Assembly (NCBI GenBank): GCA_021234155.1
Contig: JAJEKV010000086.1
Span: 994,001-1,058,000, forward strand
DNA length: 64,000 nucleotides
Reading direction: 5' to 3'
Source: Isoetes taiwanensis
Lineage: Eukaryota > Streptophyta > Lycopodiopsida > Isoetales > Isoetaceae
In this document: positions 33,301 to 46,290 of the stretch, one piece after another
How the letters are laid out: every line of letters begins with the position of its first letter
Position numbering within the stretch: position 1 is the first letter of the stretch
Notes under the pieces: model-generated
Told to the model about the DNA's origin: nothing
The model's database searches: none
Seen by the model: only the letters and a program-made list of their open reading frames with translations
Made by a program: the position numbers and the translations under genes

Positions 33301-35028
33301 CAAGAGGAATATACATTTTATCCTATATTGTCTATCTGAAGGAGAGTTTTTCTGGAGTGTTCTCGTATGTATTTATGGTATATCCCAAGTGCATACCCTG
33401 GGATTAGGACGCCTAAACTGAATTCTATTACTAGAACTTTTAGGTAAACCTTGTGATATATGCTAGGTAACCCCCTTCATGGAGGTTTTCTATGAAAAGT
33501 GGTAGCACGTCAACACGAGGGGCCTTAGCCTCGAGTGGTGCTCTATTACTGGTTTCCTACAAGAAACCCCAACACACCCAGGTGGAGCTGGCATATGCCA
33601 CTAGGGGGTTGACATTCCAGTGATTGTAGCAGAGCTCTACCCACCAAAAATTTCAAGCCCAAAAATTACCGGGAAATTACGTTATAGCAGAGCTCTACGT
33701 GGTTCGGATTATACCGAGCTATTAGAAGAAACTTTTTTGGGCATTATAGTCTTAAATGTTTACATGCTCCTCCTAGTAGAGAAAATAGTTCGGATAAGAT
33801 ATACAAGTTTGGATCCTCAAGCCCAAATAGGTGCACACATGGAGTGGGGTTTAAATTACCTTGTTGCTTTTTAACTCACTAGTGGAGACAAACTCTCAAA
33901 ATCAAATTGATCCACCCAATGCATTGACACTAATGACAGAGTTCAATTTGCATAGCCTTGGCAATGAAGAAGAATAGAGGCAAGAGGGAAGAACAAACAA
34001 CTTTTGCAATTTATCCTTTTGTGGGTATGATATTTCATTATTTTTCTTTCCTTATCGGTTTTTCTGGTAAGGTTGATTGTTGGCCGTTGATTTCCGGTAT
34101 ATTCGTAGGATTGTTCCAGATCCACGGATATGAATACTCTGCCAGAAGAAACACATGACAAATCCTATGGTCCAAAAAAAAACCACCACACCACATTGCC
34201 GGCCTGTGTGCCTGTGCCTGTGTCGGCCTGTGCATGACCAATGACCATCACCACACTGTCGGCCTAGAACTCTGAGTTCGAATGGCACAAACAATCTTTG
34301 CAAGTCTTCCCTACTCGGCTGCTGCAATCTGGACACCTGCAACCGTAAGCAACCCAGCCGGAATGAAGGGCATCGATTGCAGATGCCAATGTAGAACCGT
34401 TGGAACCACCATGAAGCAGCCGGAGCCAAGGCCATGAGATTCGGCCTCTGATGGAAGCAGCCTCTGATTTTTTCTTTGACCAAGCCCAGCTAATGCTGAC
34501 ATCCAAGCCGGAATCCAAGCCCTGCTCTACCCAGCCGGAATCAATCCCTGCTCTATCTGCGCCCACCTTCTATCGCCATAATCGATCTTGGGCCTCTTCC
34601 TTGAAACCAGGGCTGCCATCCACCATACCTGATCCCGGAACCCTGCCTCCAAGCCTGCCCCACTGCTGAAAAAAGAAAGCAACGTGCTTTCTTATCCTCC
34701 CATTTTTAAACCATGTATGGAAACGTATGCCTCAGCCGATTTTAGGAATGATGCTTTGACTGGCCAACAAGCACATTAAATCGCTCAAAAAATACTGTTT
34801 CACTACGTTTTTGCATACAATACAGTGGCAAAATCTAGGCCAAACCATGCGTGAGATACCCTCCCCAAATACCAAACAAAATAATTAGAACATTATATGG
34901 CTGCTTCTCTTTTTTTTTCTTTTTTTCCCTTTTTGTTATTAAAAGCTTTAGGTTTGATGACAGATGGTTGGTAAAAGCATCTTAAGTCATCTTACACAAG
35001 ACCAGTGGATATAGAGCCAAACTTCTAC
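33300..35028. other. Rest of IFT140 intron 14
   Basis: No exon or known family was found. There are two plus-strand open frames (33,620-33,874 and 33,958-34,158) with hydrophobic stretches, a duplicated TAGCAGAGCTCTAC at about 33,628 and 33,682, and a GC-rich segment (34,160-34,680) unlike its surroundings that may be a separate insertion. Confidence 0.4.
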
Positions 35029-35145
35029 CTGAACAAAGTGCTCCATGTCGGCTATTCTCTTTAACAATGGTTGTAATATTTCTTCCTTTTGCGGTCGCTT
35101 GGACTTCATAACGTATTTCAAAGCTTCTTTCATAGCTCCAAGTGC

Positions 35146-37081
35146 CTACATCAAAGCTTCCAACTATTTCAAGGATCATGCTTATCTTCACGCAATAGCA
35201 ATCTCATGGTGTACGTAATCTGCATTTACTTACAAGTTGTAGATAACTAATGCCTCAGGCTGTATATGATGTTTGTGAAAATAACCCTCACTGCTAAATC
35301 AGGAAACAATGAGTTTTCAAGGTCTACAGCACGAAATTCTAGGTCTGTTAAATTTGGCTTCTTCATAAAAGTTAAAAGTTCTATAATTATCCAATACTGA
35401 ACATGACTGATGTCAAGGACAGGAAAGGATAATTGCCACTATTTTATGTAAGTGTTTGTTGAGCTCTGTTTGGATCAAAAGCATTAAATAAACGTCTTCA
35501 GCTTTGATAGCTATTGAAGTACAAGCAGCAACATCAGATCAGACTGTGTGGCTGTACCCTAGTTGAACGACGTAACTCAGGAAATTAGTTGTGGGGTAAA
35601 GCTGATTATCCAACATTAGAACTAGCTGTGTAGGTGGTGCAACCTTATGGTATATTGGTAAAGCAAAAGCTCTAGATAAACTTTTTCGGGATAAGTAAAC
35701 TAATTGAAGTAGAAGAAGCAATAACCTGATTTCGTGGCTTTGCCTTAGTTCAAAGAACAATGTCGTAGGAGGTATATTGCTAAATGTTAATGACACTCCG
35801 AATCTATCACTATCGGTTAGAACAGCTGAATCCCTAGTATCCACAATGACAATCTGGAGATATCAAAGGCTGTATGATTTTTGTTCTAGACAACATGGTT
35901 CCTATTTTTCTAGGAAGGTTGATCAGGTTATGGCTACAAATACTTGGGTGAGCTGATATATAGCTGGAATAATGTACCAGATAAAAAAAGCGTAAAATAG
36001 GAGGCAAAAATGTGTACCATCAGGTGCAGGACTTGAATGGCTACGAAAACATGAAATGAAAGGAAAGAACGTATTACCAGGGCTTGAAACATGGAATTTC
36101 TTTGACCTGAATGGCTACAGAAACATGGGATTTCCTTGCAAGGATTCAGCATCATTGGATGGATATTGGATCCATGCAAAAACATTTTTTTTCTCAAGAT
36201 AGGCAGACTCCTGCACTATAACTTAGCAGCTGTAAGCAACATTGCCTTCCATTCCATCTCTAAATCAAAGAATAATTCTGGTTATGTCTCATCCATTGCC
36301 CTTTGGCATGCTATAGTATTTAACAAACTACTAGTGGTGAATGCTCAGCTGCCGTGAGCTAAAAAAAACATTATTCCTTGTTTTGAACCCAATAATAACC
36401 ACACAATAAAAAATTCCAATAGTTCGATTATTAGCAATTCAGGCACTTCCCAAAATGCAAGTCCCTAGTGATAGAAAGAGAAATATATCCTGATTTTCTC
36501 ATATCTTGACTTGAAGAAAAGAATCTGCGGTAATAGTTTTATTGTTCTGAATCCGCATCCTAACTAGCTTTAGAAATGCAATTTGTATTTGTAATTGCGT
36601 AAAGTATTATCTATTTGCTGATGAGAAAAGATCTTATGCTGGAAAGAACTTTCTAATTCTCAAGTTGCATTTTTTGCATTTGCAGCATTCCTTCTAGATA
36701 TAAGTCTAATAAATGTATGGATTGTCATATGTGACAAATAAGGATACGGTCTTAAGCATGGCAAAGCAATGGCCATGGGTCCTTTTTGTTATACATGGGG
36801 GGAACATTGACTGATGTACAGCATAAAGTTATGGAGCACCTCAAACAGGCTAGTTTGCTTATCAACTACCCTGAGGATGCTTGCTGGGCATTTGTTAATA
36901 GTACTCCAAGAAGTAAATATGTTTAATAGAGTAGCATCTTTAATAGGATCAAAGACATACTTTACTAACTTTGAAATTTATTCAAACACACCAGGAAATA
37001 TTTCCAAGAACACTGTAACAATGTCTGCAGACAACCATTTGAAGATTAAATGACTAAAGATCAATTTTGGTTTGCACTGAC
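35146..37081. other. IFT140 intron 13
   Basis: A 1.9-kb AT-rich intron with GT and AG borders on the minus strand. I see no coding remnant in it on either strand. Confidence 0.5.
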
Positions 37082-40000
37082 CTTATCATAATCTCGAAAC
37101 TCATCAATCTCAATCTGAGCACAAGCCTCATAGAATGAAGCAAGTAACTCCATTTCTCCCGCTTTAGTGTACATCTGCATTGATGAAGGGCATATTAATA
37201 TCTCACTGGTAGCTCGAAATTGCAGGTACATCCAGTATGCGCGATCTAGGATTGTGAACAAGAGGTGATCAAGAAGCCTCATTAAAGCATTTAGGAAAAG
37301 AGTAGCATGAACCTTTGAGGCCCACATTAACTCTGAATGACCCCTTATAGGCCAAGGCCTATGCCCATGTCCCCTTCGACATAGGAATACCCAAGAGGGG
37401 ATACAGATGCAAGCTTCCATGCTACTTGTATGAGAGGCCATAAAGAAGCTGAATGCTGGAAATTGCACAGGCTTCAAACACGTTATTATAAAATACTTTA
37501 CCCGTGCTTTCTGAAAGCATGCATCAGTAGACAATTCGCAATATCCAAGCAACTACACCTCATGCTAGAAAACTTCCCATAGACTATCCAATCAATGCCT
37601 AATTCAATCATCCACAGTCCTTAAAATTTTCTCATCTAATTACAAATAGAGGTGCTCCTATTCAGTAAAACTTCTAGGAAGACATACAAATGAAGACGAA
37701 TACTAACGTTGACGATTGTCCTCATAATATTTGCATCACTATACCAGTCCAGCTCTTGTAAATAATTTGCTGCAAGTACATACAGTTGCTTTTGCCTGAA
37801 GTCATCAATAAGGCTTCAGCTCATGAGATGGGAATAATAAAAAATGAATAGATAGTTCTATTACATTTGATTGAGCTAGTGGAATGGCAAGATGCAAGGT
37901 TTGATCTGAAGAAAGGAAGAACATGCAAGAGATCCTTCACCTTGATGCATTTGCAAAGAGTACAATCCTTTCTGTATCGCCTGACTTTATTAGAGCCTGT
38001 CATGCATTAACGCCCACAATGTCATTAGTAAACCATGCCAGTAACTATGTTCCTTAATGTTGATATTTACAATGTCCAGGATAGAAAAAATTCTGCTTCT
38101 TAATAGTTATCAAAGTCTGCATCAACTAACATTCATTGCTTTCACTCGCTCTCCAGCTCTACTATACTCTTTGCATGCCAGATGATGCGATCCCTGTGCT
38201 TCACAACATTCTGCTAACTGCATTAACAATGTACTATACTCCTCTGGTATCTTGTCTGCAGCTCGTTTTGCAAATGCTTCTGTCATGCTTTCAGTTATAG
38301 TTATGCCTTCTTTGATACACTGTTACAAAAACAGTGTATCAAAGAACATGAAAACAAATTTCACAAGATTATTAACAAGCTCTGAGTGTTAGCCCAATAA
38401 AAATTACAACCTATATGTAAGCTTCATTACCAGGTCCAGTGCCCTTTGATGCTGCTGTCCTGCAATAAACAATAAAACTGCCTTTTCAGCCTGCTTGTGC
38501 GACAGTAAGAAATCTCCACACCTGCTCCAAAAAAAGCCACACCATGGAATTAGAGACCCGGGGCAAAGTCGTTTATTCCATACAAATTATGTACAGGTGA
38601 ATATAGTATCTTGAGTAAAGAAGCCAAATTCAGAATTATGTTTTTTCTTAGCATAAGCCAGGAAAATTGCTGCACATCGTAATATTTCCTGCAGCAAGGT
38701 ATAAAAACACTGTTCCCTGATTCCATATCTTTCTTCTGTGTGTTTTCTTCGTTGCATAGTTGCCCCAATTTCCTAGGGACTCTTAAATAAGACACTATTG
38801 CCTGAATCAACTCATGCATTCTGTTTGTGCAGATTTATAGTTCCCAGCATATTTGAATCATAAGATCTAATTCTTGTACAACAAACAGCTGGAACCTTGA
38901 ACTGCTGCAAACCTCTGAAAGTTCTCTTGCAAACCTCTAAAGATTCTCTTCAGAAGTAATCTTCAGTGGTGACATGCATATATATGTGGTGGAATCAGTA
39001 CAGCCACATTTAGTAATGAATAGTTTGTTAATTTTGAGAAAGTATCCATGTTTGTCAGAAAGATCAATGACTCTAGAAGAGGCTCAATAAACTAGTGTAA
39101 TATTAATTTTCGAACCATGTCCAGCCATAATTGGAAGAGTCATATGATCTCCCAGAAAGCCAAAGAGACTGCTTCAAAAAGCCAACAGATCAGTTGTGCC
39201 AAATCACAAAGTTTTACCAAAGGACAACATTTGCACTTCTGAACATAATATTCCTGTTAATGCAATGAATTGTATTCTGTGAGATGCCTTCAATATCGGT
39301 CTAGATCTTGTCAAAAAATTTCCACTGGTGGATAATCAGAAAGGGAGAACAAAAGAAACCAAGAGATTAATTTTTCAGACTTGGGAACGGCTAAGAGTAT
39401 TTGCATTTCTAACTGCTTACTCCACAAAGGATTAATTTTTTAGACTTTCAAACTGCAAACAGTTTTTGTCTAACTGTAATCTCCACAAACTTTTGTTACA
39501 GCAATTTAGCCTGCATGGAAAAAGGAGACCTACAATATAAACTATGTAATTTGACTTGATTCTACCATGGCAAGCCGACGACTCTTAATATATAAGTTGT
39601 GATGTTAAACACAGCATAAAATGGGAAACAAAGGCAATTTACAACAATACATTAGAGACTGAAACAGTGATCCATGACTTTTATGCTCCAGTGGAATTGA
39701 ACCACGGAACTTGGCTCTCTAGATTGCCTTTTGAAAGATATAAACTTTTACCATTGCCACCTTTATTGAATTCACCGTTGTTCGAAAACCAAGAAGGAAG
39801 TTCCTCTTGCACTTACTTTACGAGGAGAGCCGGATTTGTATTCTCATCGAGGTCATCCACAATAGCTTTAAGAGCATCAAACAACTGTGAACTGAAGCAA
39901 ACATCAATCGCTTTTTCAAGGTCTCCACCCTGCACTCATTGCCCAAAGCATCTACATAAACATATAGAACTAGCCTAAAAGATCTATACAAATGAAGCAA

Positions 40001-42789
40001 GAGAGATTTGCCTTGTGATATAGCAGGATAGCTTCTTCAAACTTCCCCTTCTGCTCAAAATACTTTGCAGACTGCAGCATAATTTCACTTGAGCACTGTT
40101 CTTCAATATGCAAGGACAATCGTTAGGGAGGGAGGGAGGGAAGAACATCAATACCTCCTAGCATAGGAAGAACGTGTTAAGAACTTTCAAATATCTTATA
40201 TATAATAATCGTATGTTATAAATTGACATGAGAACTACTGGCAATATGTCTTTTGAACACACCTGTAGTGAAAGGGGAAGAAGCTCAGAATCCATTTGAA
40301 TGCTTCATGGCGAGCTGAGCAGCATAAGACGATTTGCCAGCACTCAGAAGAACTGCATAGCTTCACGAATTTTTCCATTCTTTTCATACTAGAAAAGCAA
40401 TAACATGATGAAAGTTAACAAGTGTATGATTCATGTGCAAAATATCAGTTCAAATTAACAACTGGAATCTCGTGGTATAACACAATGAGATAGCAGACTA
40501 TATGTTACATTAAAGCAATTTCCAGTGTTCCCTTTTACAGATACCAAAGCCGGCAGCAGTTTTATAGATATTCTTCTGTTTTATTAGAAATAATATGAGT
40601 AACCCCGGTCAGATTTCATTTCTTACCATAGTAGGGCACAGCTATTTAGTGTGTCAGACATATCTAAGGTCAAATAGAGATATGAAACTTTTGAAGAAAA
40701 CATAGCAACTGGAAAGTTTTAACACATTATTGAAAAAACAAAACTGGTCAAGAAAGTTGGAAGACAATAAAACCAGCAGACTTTAAGAATGTCCTGCACC
40801 TGGCGCCCCAACTGAAACGATGCACAGCAATCTGAAGAAGCTGTAGCTGTCTCTGCAGCAGTTTTAAAATCATCTAAAAACAATAGACTCGGACAACCGA
40901 TGCGATGTCACCAGCCTGTGTATCAGTTTTAAGCCATAGGATATGCATAAAAAGAATGTCAGTATATATGCATAAACATGTATATACCAGCAGTAAATAC
41001 ATTAGGCTACATATACAATAGAAGTAACTCACATGAACGAATCATCTCAGTTTAAATCAATCTCAGATGATATTATCAGAATGTAATGCATTCAGTAATA
41101 CATGCCCTCAATTGTGAAGACCATGATAGATGCTCCAAATTCCAGATGCTTTCTGTATTTTATATGCAGGAGTACTGACAACACCTTACCGATTTGTAAT
41201 ATTCTATTGCCTTGGGCAGATCATCATTTGCTTCACAAAAATGTGCCCACCATTGCTGCAGTTCGGAATCATTGCTCTTATCTACATAATCCTGGAGTTC
41301 GTCTATCTTTTGGAGTGAAAACATCATCCGGGGTACTTCATATCTACATGCAAAATTAACATTCCATGAGAATGATGAACATAACACTGTATTACCATAA
41401 GACAACGTTTCTATACAAAGGTGGAGAAGAAAGAAAGAAAGAAAGAAACAAAGAAAAAAGAATGTGATAATGTCTAGAAGTTTGTGTCCATGAACGCAAT
41501 CGCACAATGTTCTTTAATATTACAAGCACAAGAAGCCAACTGCTGGTTAAATCTAGAAATGAAAATTGTAAAGGAAACAAACGGTGAAATATAGGCTGAC
41601 AGAAACTCATAAGCTTTGAACTCTCATATATCTATGGAAGGCCAAGCAATCATTCACCGAACAGGTGTCACTTACTAAATGGTGATTATATTTACACGTC
41701 AGATTAATTAAATCTGTACAACGCTAGTAATCTCCACAATCCATGTTACATTCCCAATAATATCTTTCAATTATCTGTTCGAGTATCTCGAAATTCAAGC
41801 AAGCTAGCTTTGTTATGAAGCTGTCTCAGGCCTCCTTAATATTTCTATAGTTATTGCATCTTTCATATAAACACCAGCCTCGAATGTATTCTCGGGCTTC
41901 TAAACTCGATTTATACATCTGAAATTGGCTGCACATGTCGAAAGAAGCTCAAAACCATCTATTGAACACTATAACAATGATAGGCTGCCAACCATATACG
42001 ATGAGAAGGAAGTGATAAGGAAGAGAAGTGCATTAGAAAGAAAGTGCAACCTGTGAGTATTTGACAGCTCATAGTGTCTAATTGCATCTTTAATTTGGCC
42101 AAGTGACTCCAGATGTTTTGCATATGAATGGTGCGTATTTTTCAAATGCACATAGTCATGTTTGGAAGCCACTTCTAATGCTTTATCCCAATCGCCAGAG
42201 ACCTGCAGTTCCGTGCTGTCATAAGTTAGAATGGATAATTCAACTGACTACTGCGGTGTTAGAGGTCCGCCAGACAGAAGGATATAAATCACGATTGGGA
42301 GAAACCATTTGTACCTGATACATTGTATTCAGTAGGTCATAACGCTGGCATTCAATATACAATTTCTCAGCATCTGCCAAATGACCCAACTGGATAGCAA
42401 TTGCAGCAAGTTTTACATTCCTTTCAGAGTCCTACAAGCAAGAAAGATTAGACGCTCTTAGCTGATAGTCTAACCGGAATAATTTTCTCAAGTTTGAGAT
42501 TATTTAGGCATCATGTTAAGGGTATCTTTACCATCATTTGAGATGAAAGAACAAAATTTGAAACATTGCCCATCCTAGCAAGCACGTAGTGTGCCAACTC
42601 AAATACTCTTGTCTCGACAGAGAAACGAGCAATGCCCTCAAGAATGGACTGGTTTTGGACTTGATCGACTAATTTGTAAACTTCGTTCATGTCTTCTGCT
42701 AACAAGTGAGGCCTAAATGCGTCTATTACTTGTTGAAGTTGATCGTTCGCCATTGCTTCTGTCACGAATTCATCTGATTCTTTTCTTCA

Positions 42790-43371
42790 ATGGATATAAC
42801 GGGTGGCAGTGACTGACCACCTCGATTAGGGTTTCTATATGTAATTGTTGTTGGCAAAGTATTTTTTGAATGCAGATGCGTGACGAATATTCCTCTAAGA
42901 ATTCTCGAGTTGTAAAGTTGTAGGAGAATTAGTTTAGCTAAATAAACAAATCCATTGACGTGTAGATCGATTGGTCTCAAAAGTGGATGATACATTATTT
43001 CTTTCTTTCTTTCTTTGATGTCGCAGGTCCTTGGAGTTTAAGGGCCCTCCGATATCAAGTCAAGGTTCAAAAAATATTTGACATATAACCAGAAATTTCT
43101 GGGTTGGCTAAAGTAAGCCAAAAATTTTATGTGAAAGCTTCTAATAAGTTTTGGCTAAACTTTTCAATTTTGCCACCTATACTTTCTTGTGATTAGTTAA
43201 AGTCGATAAAACCGGAGGTGGGACATGAAATAGACTTGGCTAATATTTTCTCTTTTTTGGCCCAAAAAGGGCATAGTTTAGCTAATGTTCCTTTCAAAAA
43301 GGCCCAAAGTTTTGCCATTTAACTAAGTTTAGCCACTAATATTTTCCTTGAACGCAACTAGAACAACTATA
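42790..43371. other. Flank upstream of IFT140 exon 1 relic
   Basis: AT-rich DNA with a CTTT run (about 43,000-43,015) and no WD40-type coding sequence on the minus strand. If the WD40 half of IFT140 exists it must lie beyond the repeat-rich DNA to the right or elsewhere in the genome. Confidence 0.5.
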
Positions 43372-44260
43372 GATGGATGGATGGATGGATGGATGGATGG
43401 ATGCAGTTTTTAATGTCCACGAGAAGGCAAAACTTATAGAACACACACCTAGATGAAACCCTCGCTCCTACCATATGTATATGGCTGAAGTGGGTCCTCC
43501 TACTAATTTTACAATGATCGTGGTCACTTTCACAACAAATCAAACAGATAATCCCATGGAGGGGCCTACAACCTTTTCCAGCAACCAGCAGTGGTTTGAT
43601 CACAAATGCAGGAAGTTTAAATGCTGGTTCCAATGGGTCATTGACCCTTTGCGCCACCCCTCAATCGCATAAAGCATCACACTTTTCTCAAGGGAAAGAA
43701 AGCCAAGTACATTGCGAAATATCAACGAGAGATGTCTACATCAGCAATAGCCCTACATACAGGCCCACCACTAGTCATTACAGAGGCATAGGTCACCAAG
43801 GGCTTACAATGTCTTACCAATGACAAGGCAGAGATTTGGAAAGCATGCAAAGCGTGGCTACTCAAATGGGCAGTGGCCTATGATAGTGCTCCATCCTAAT
43901 GGCATTGTTCAACGGAGCATTGCGTAAAAGCATTTTCCCATATTGGACCACAAGCAGAGCCGCATCCATATACAATGCGAGGATGACCCTGTTGCTAGGC
44001 CAATTACCCATCATCATGGTTTTGCAAAACTATTGGCTAGCATTCTCAACTAACAACTGACGATGTGGACTGAGGAAGAAGAAGTACGGGCTCTCATGCA
44101 GGCAACATTCCAACCCTGACACTCAACCATTAATCATATTTTCATACTGCAGACCTTGGTTGAAGATAGTTGAAATCGTTAGCAAGACATGTATTGTTGC
44201 TTTGTTGATTTTGCAAAATTTTTTGACATTGTGCCTCGTGACAGTTATGGAATCTAAAAG
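43372..44260. mobile_element. LINE scraps with an (ATGG)n tail
   Basis: An (ATGG)n tract at 43,372-43,402 is followed by CAGTTTTTAATGTCCACGAG, a reverse-complement LINE 3' end of the family seen at 29,940 (CTCGTGGACATTAAAA on the minus strand). At about 44,188-44,250 the plus strand reads CFVDFAKFFDIVPRDS, matching the RT start CCFVDFAKAFDTVPWD of the 28.3-kb LINE. The two scraps are in opposite orientations. Confidence 0.6.
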
Positions 44261-44905
44261 CATCATGATAAAAGGAGTCTAGAACTCGAAAAGCATCCCT
44301 TTCAGATTCCAGCCTCTAGAGCTTGCATTGCATCTGCGATAGATCCATTCGACCGCCAAGTTCCAGGAAGCTTCGCTTCCCAAGCACCCCGATAGCATGG
44401 ACACCATCCAAGGACTGGGAGCGAGCCAAGGATCTGGTATGTGATTGATCTGATGTGCAATGCCAGCTTCCTGACCGGTGTTGAGACGAGTTTGCATTTC
44501 TTAGCTTTAGCAGACTTCTAGATGCCCATATATTAGCCTCTAACGAACGAGCCTAGCCTTATATGTTTAGATAGATAAAATAGAAGTTATTCTGTGTTTT
44601 CAGGTTCATTGAGTGATGATGGTTTATCTTTATGAGCACCTCTTGTGTATTGGGAAGGGGGTAGAGACCCAGAGCCTTTGTAGATGATGCTCCTAGAGTA
44701 ACCTCCTTAGCACCTAATAAATGTGGCATGTGCATAGGAGCCCGCTTGGTTGTGGGTCATGGGGTTAGATTAGCTGATAAGGAAGACTTCTCTGGCTATA
44801 GTTGATCCCTCTAGTGCGTAGGGATGGTCGGGAACATTGTGGGCTAGGCCTGATAGTTTGCCACTGAGTGTGGGCAAGGTATGGGCTCGACACCTCCTAG
44901 GTGAT

Positions 44906-45180
44906 GGGTGAAAGCATGTTAGGGCCTACATAAAAAATTACCAAAAAGGTACTTTTCTGTGTACTTCTGTACAAGTACATAATTGTATTTTAAAGTACCT
45001 AGACTATAAGATTGACTAAAAGAAATTGTGTTATGTTCAAGAGTAGTAGTACATACATGTTGTAAGGTACTTTGTGATGTCAAGAAGATGTTAAGAACTC
45101 AAATATATCATCATCTTTGACTACCCAGAGTATTTTCCAGGTAGTTTCCAAAACATGTAGGCCCTAACATGCTCTTACCC
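44906..45180. mobile_element. MITE with 26-bp TIRs
   Basis: The left end GGGTGAAAGCATGTTAGGGC (continuing CTACAT) pairs with the right end, whose reverse complement is GGGTAAGAGCATGTTAGGGC (continuing CTACAT): 24 of 26 bases match. TGAT flanks both sides (before 44,906 and from 45,181), a likely 4-bp target duplication. The 275-bp unit has no open frame. Confidence 0.82.
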
Positions 45181-46180
45181 TGATGCATCGCCCCAGTGGG
45201 GTTCAAGCTATAGAGGAACAGTGGGTCTCTAGCTCGCCTGTAGTTGGCATGGATCTTCAGGAGGGGAATGATTCATTGCTGCCTCGTCGGGTCTGGGGAG
45301 ATGCAACCAGGAGTAGTCCCGCTGACTATGCATCCAGCAGGCTACGGTCACGACCCCAATACTTTTTAGCCTATCTGCAAAGCATGCACAGAGGGGCGGA
45401 TGGAATGGACTACCCAACGGCCATGTTCTTATACCAGCCCAATCCTTTGCCATAAATTCTATCTGCATTGTCTTCTGGAGACTCAAGCCGTCAGTTGATC
45501 CCCATGAGTCTGAGCCTTAGGTAGGATTTCCTTTCTTCTTTGTTGATGCTACTGATATTTGGTGTTCTGATGTTATGTTATGGTGAGCTACCCTTTGAGG
45601 TGGATGTGTATTTTATATGATGATATGTGCTTATATTTTAGGTGCTTCTGCAGCTAGGTAAATCCCGAGGGAGACGGGACGAATGACATGTCTATTCTTC
45701 CCCGTCAGGTTCTTGCCACCATCAAGAAGATGATGATAGGTAGAGGGCTTCGTGTTAGCGCTATCTTGCCGGATGAGGAGGGATGAACTCAGTTCTATAC
45801 GTGTGGGGCACTATACAAAGCAGAGGGACGCCACAATGGTATCGAGCCTTGATCTTGGTGGACCAAGATCGAAAGCATTGGCAAAAAGTAGCACTAACAG
45901 TCCTTGATCTTCGGCCTTGAGTTAAACTCGAGCATGAACCTAATAATGGGGGAATTTTTTTTTCCATTGTAGTATAGAAGGTTAGATAGTATTATGTAGT
46001 GTATATATAAAGTACACTAAATTTAGAAAAAATTTATCAATCGAGACCTAACTACTTACACTGTGCACGGGACCCTACCGAGAATCCGGTCGGACTTGGG
46101 CGACGCCATGCATGACTCGACCATAGTTGGCTAGGAATAGGACATTTTATAGGTAAGTATGATTTATAAGCCGAGATAAG
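45181..46180. other. No recognisable gene
   Basis: An open frame at 45,183-45,455 (MHRPSGVQAIEEQW) starts three bases inside the MITE flank and matches nothing known to me. The rest is unassigned, with CACGGGACCCTACCGAGAA-type GC-rich words near 46,066 just before the repeat module at 46,192. Confidence 0.35.
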
Positions 46181-46191
46181 CAGATAACCGC

Positions 46192-46290
46192 CTTTGAGGC
46201 TAGTTGATGTGTTCCCTCTAGAGTATTTAAGTCCATTTCCACCTCCTTTCGCCATCACCGCTCTTGAGCCTCTCCTTCTTAGGTCGATCA
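46192..46290 (+). repeat. TATTTAA promoter-like module, copy 1
   Basis: Direct repeat of 51,331-51,416. It contains GAGGCTAGTTGATGTGTTCC, then GAGTATTTAAGTCC (a TATA-like box), then CGCCATCACC and CTTGAGCCTCTCCTTCTTAG. A related module occurs in reverse orientation at 57,222-57,310 and 62,345-62,430. It may be the U3/R border of an LTR-like element. Confidence 0.75.

Larger units (their letters stand above)
30479..42786 (-). pseudogene. IFT140: IFT140 C-terminal (TPR) half, 18 exons, frame lesions in exons 5-6
   Basis: IFT140 is an IFT-A subunit needed for retrograde ciliary transport. Minus-strand exons: 42786-42532, 42431-42315, 42202-42051, 41343-41190, 40915-40800, 40388-40263, 40095-40012, 39929-39817, 38521-38431, 38319-38131, 37996-37941, 37795-37708, 37174-37082, 35145-35029, 31084-30992, 30903-30832, 30738-30652, 30574-30479. 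Telltale blocks are HLADAEKLYIECQRYDLLN, ALIKSGDTERIVLFANAS, ANYLQELDWYSDANIM, ELLASFYEACAQIEIDE and SIRIGDLYALLVEFYY. About 690 codons cover the TPR half; the WD40 half (about 700 residues) is not seen upstream, and an in-frame stop lies at 42,787. Exon 5 lacks one base in an A5 run at 40,876-40,880, giving a TAG. Exon 6 has two shifts that cancel. All other exons keep phase. The gene is either damaged or mis-sequenced at these points. Confidence 0.88.

Noticed and set aside
33620-34158. Two open frames with hydrophobic stretches, first suspected to be plastid or mitochondrial genes
   Set aside because: I could not match either to any organelle protein, and they lie inside an IFT140 intron among insertions. 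Left as unassigned intron DNA.
34052-34566. Minus-strand open frames up to 143 residues
   Set aside because: GC-rich segment with low-complexity repeats (GGCCTGTG words) and no recognisable domain; probably an insertion in the intron.
42511-42765. GTG or ATG near 42,753-42,765 as the true start of a short IFT140
   Set aside because: Family similarity (SDEFV) reaches upstream of both codons, so an upstream exon or a truncation is more likely than a start here.
45183-45455. 90-residue plus-strand frame as a gene
   Set aside because: It starts at the MITE border, matches nothing I know and lacks supporting context.
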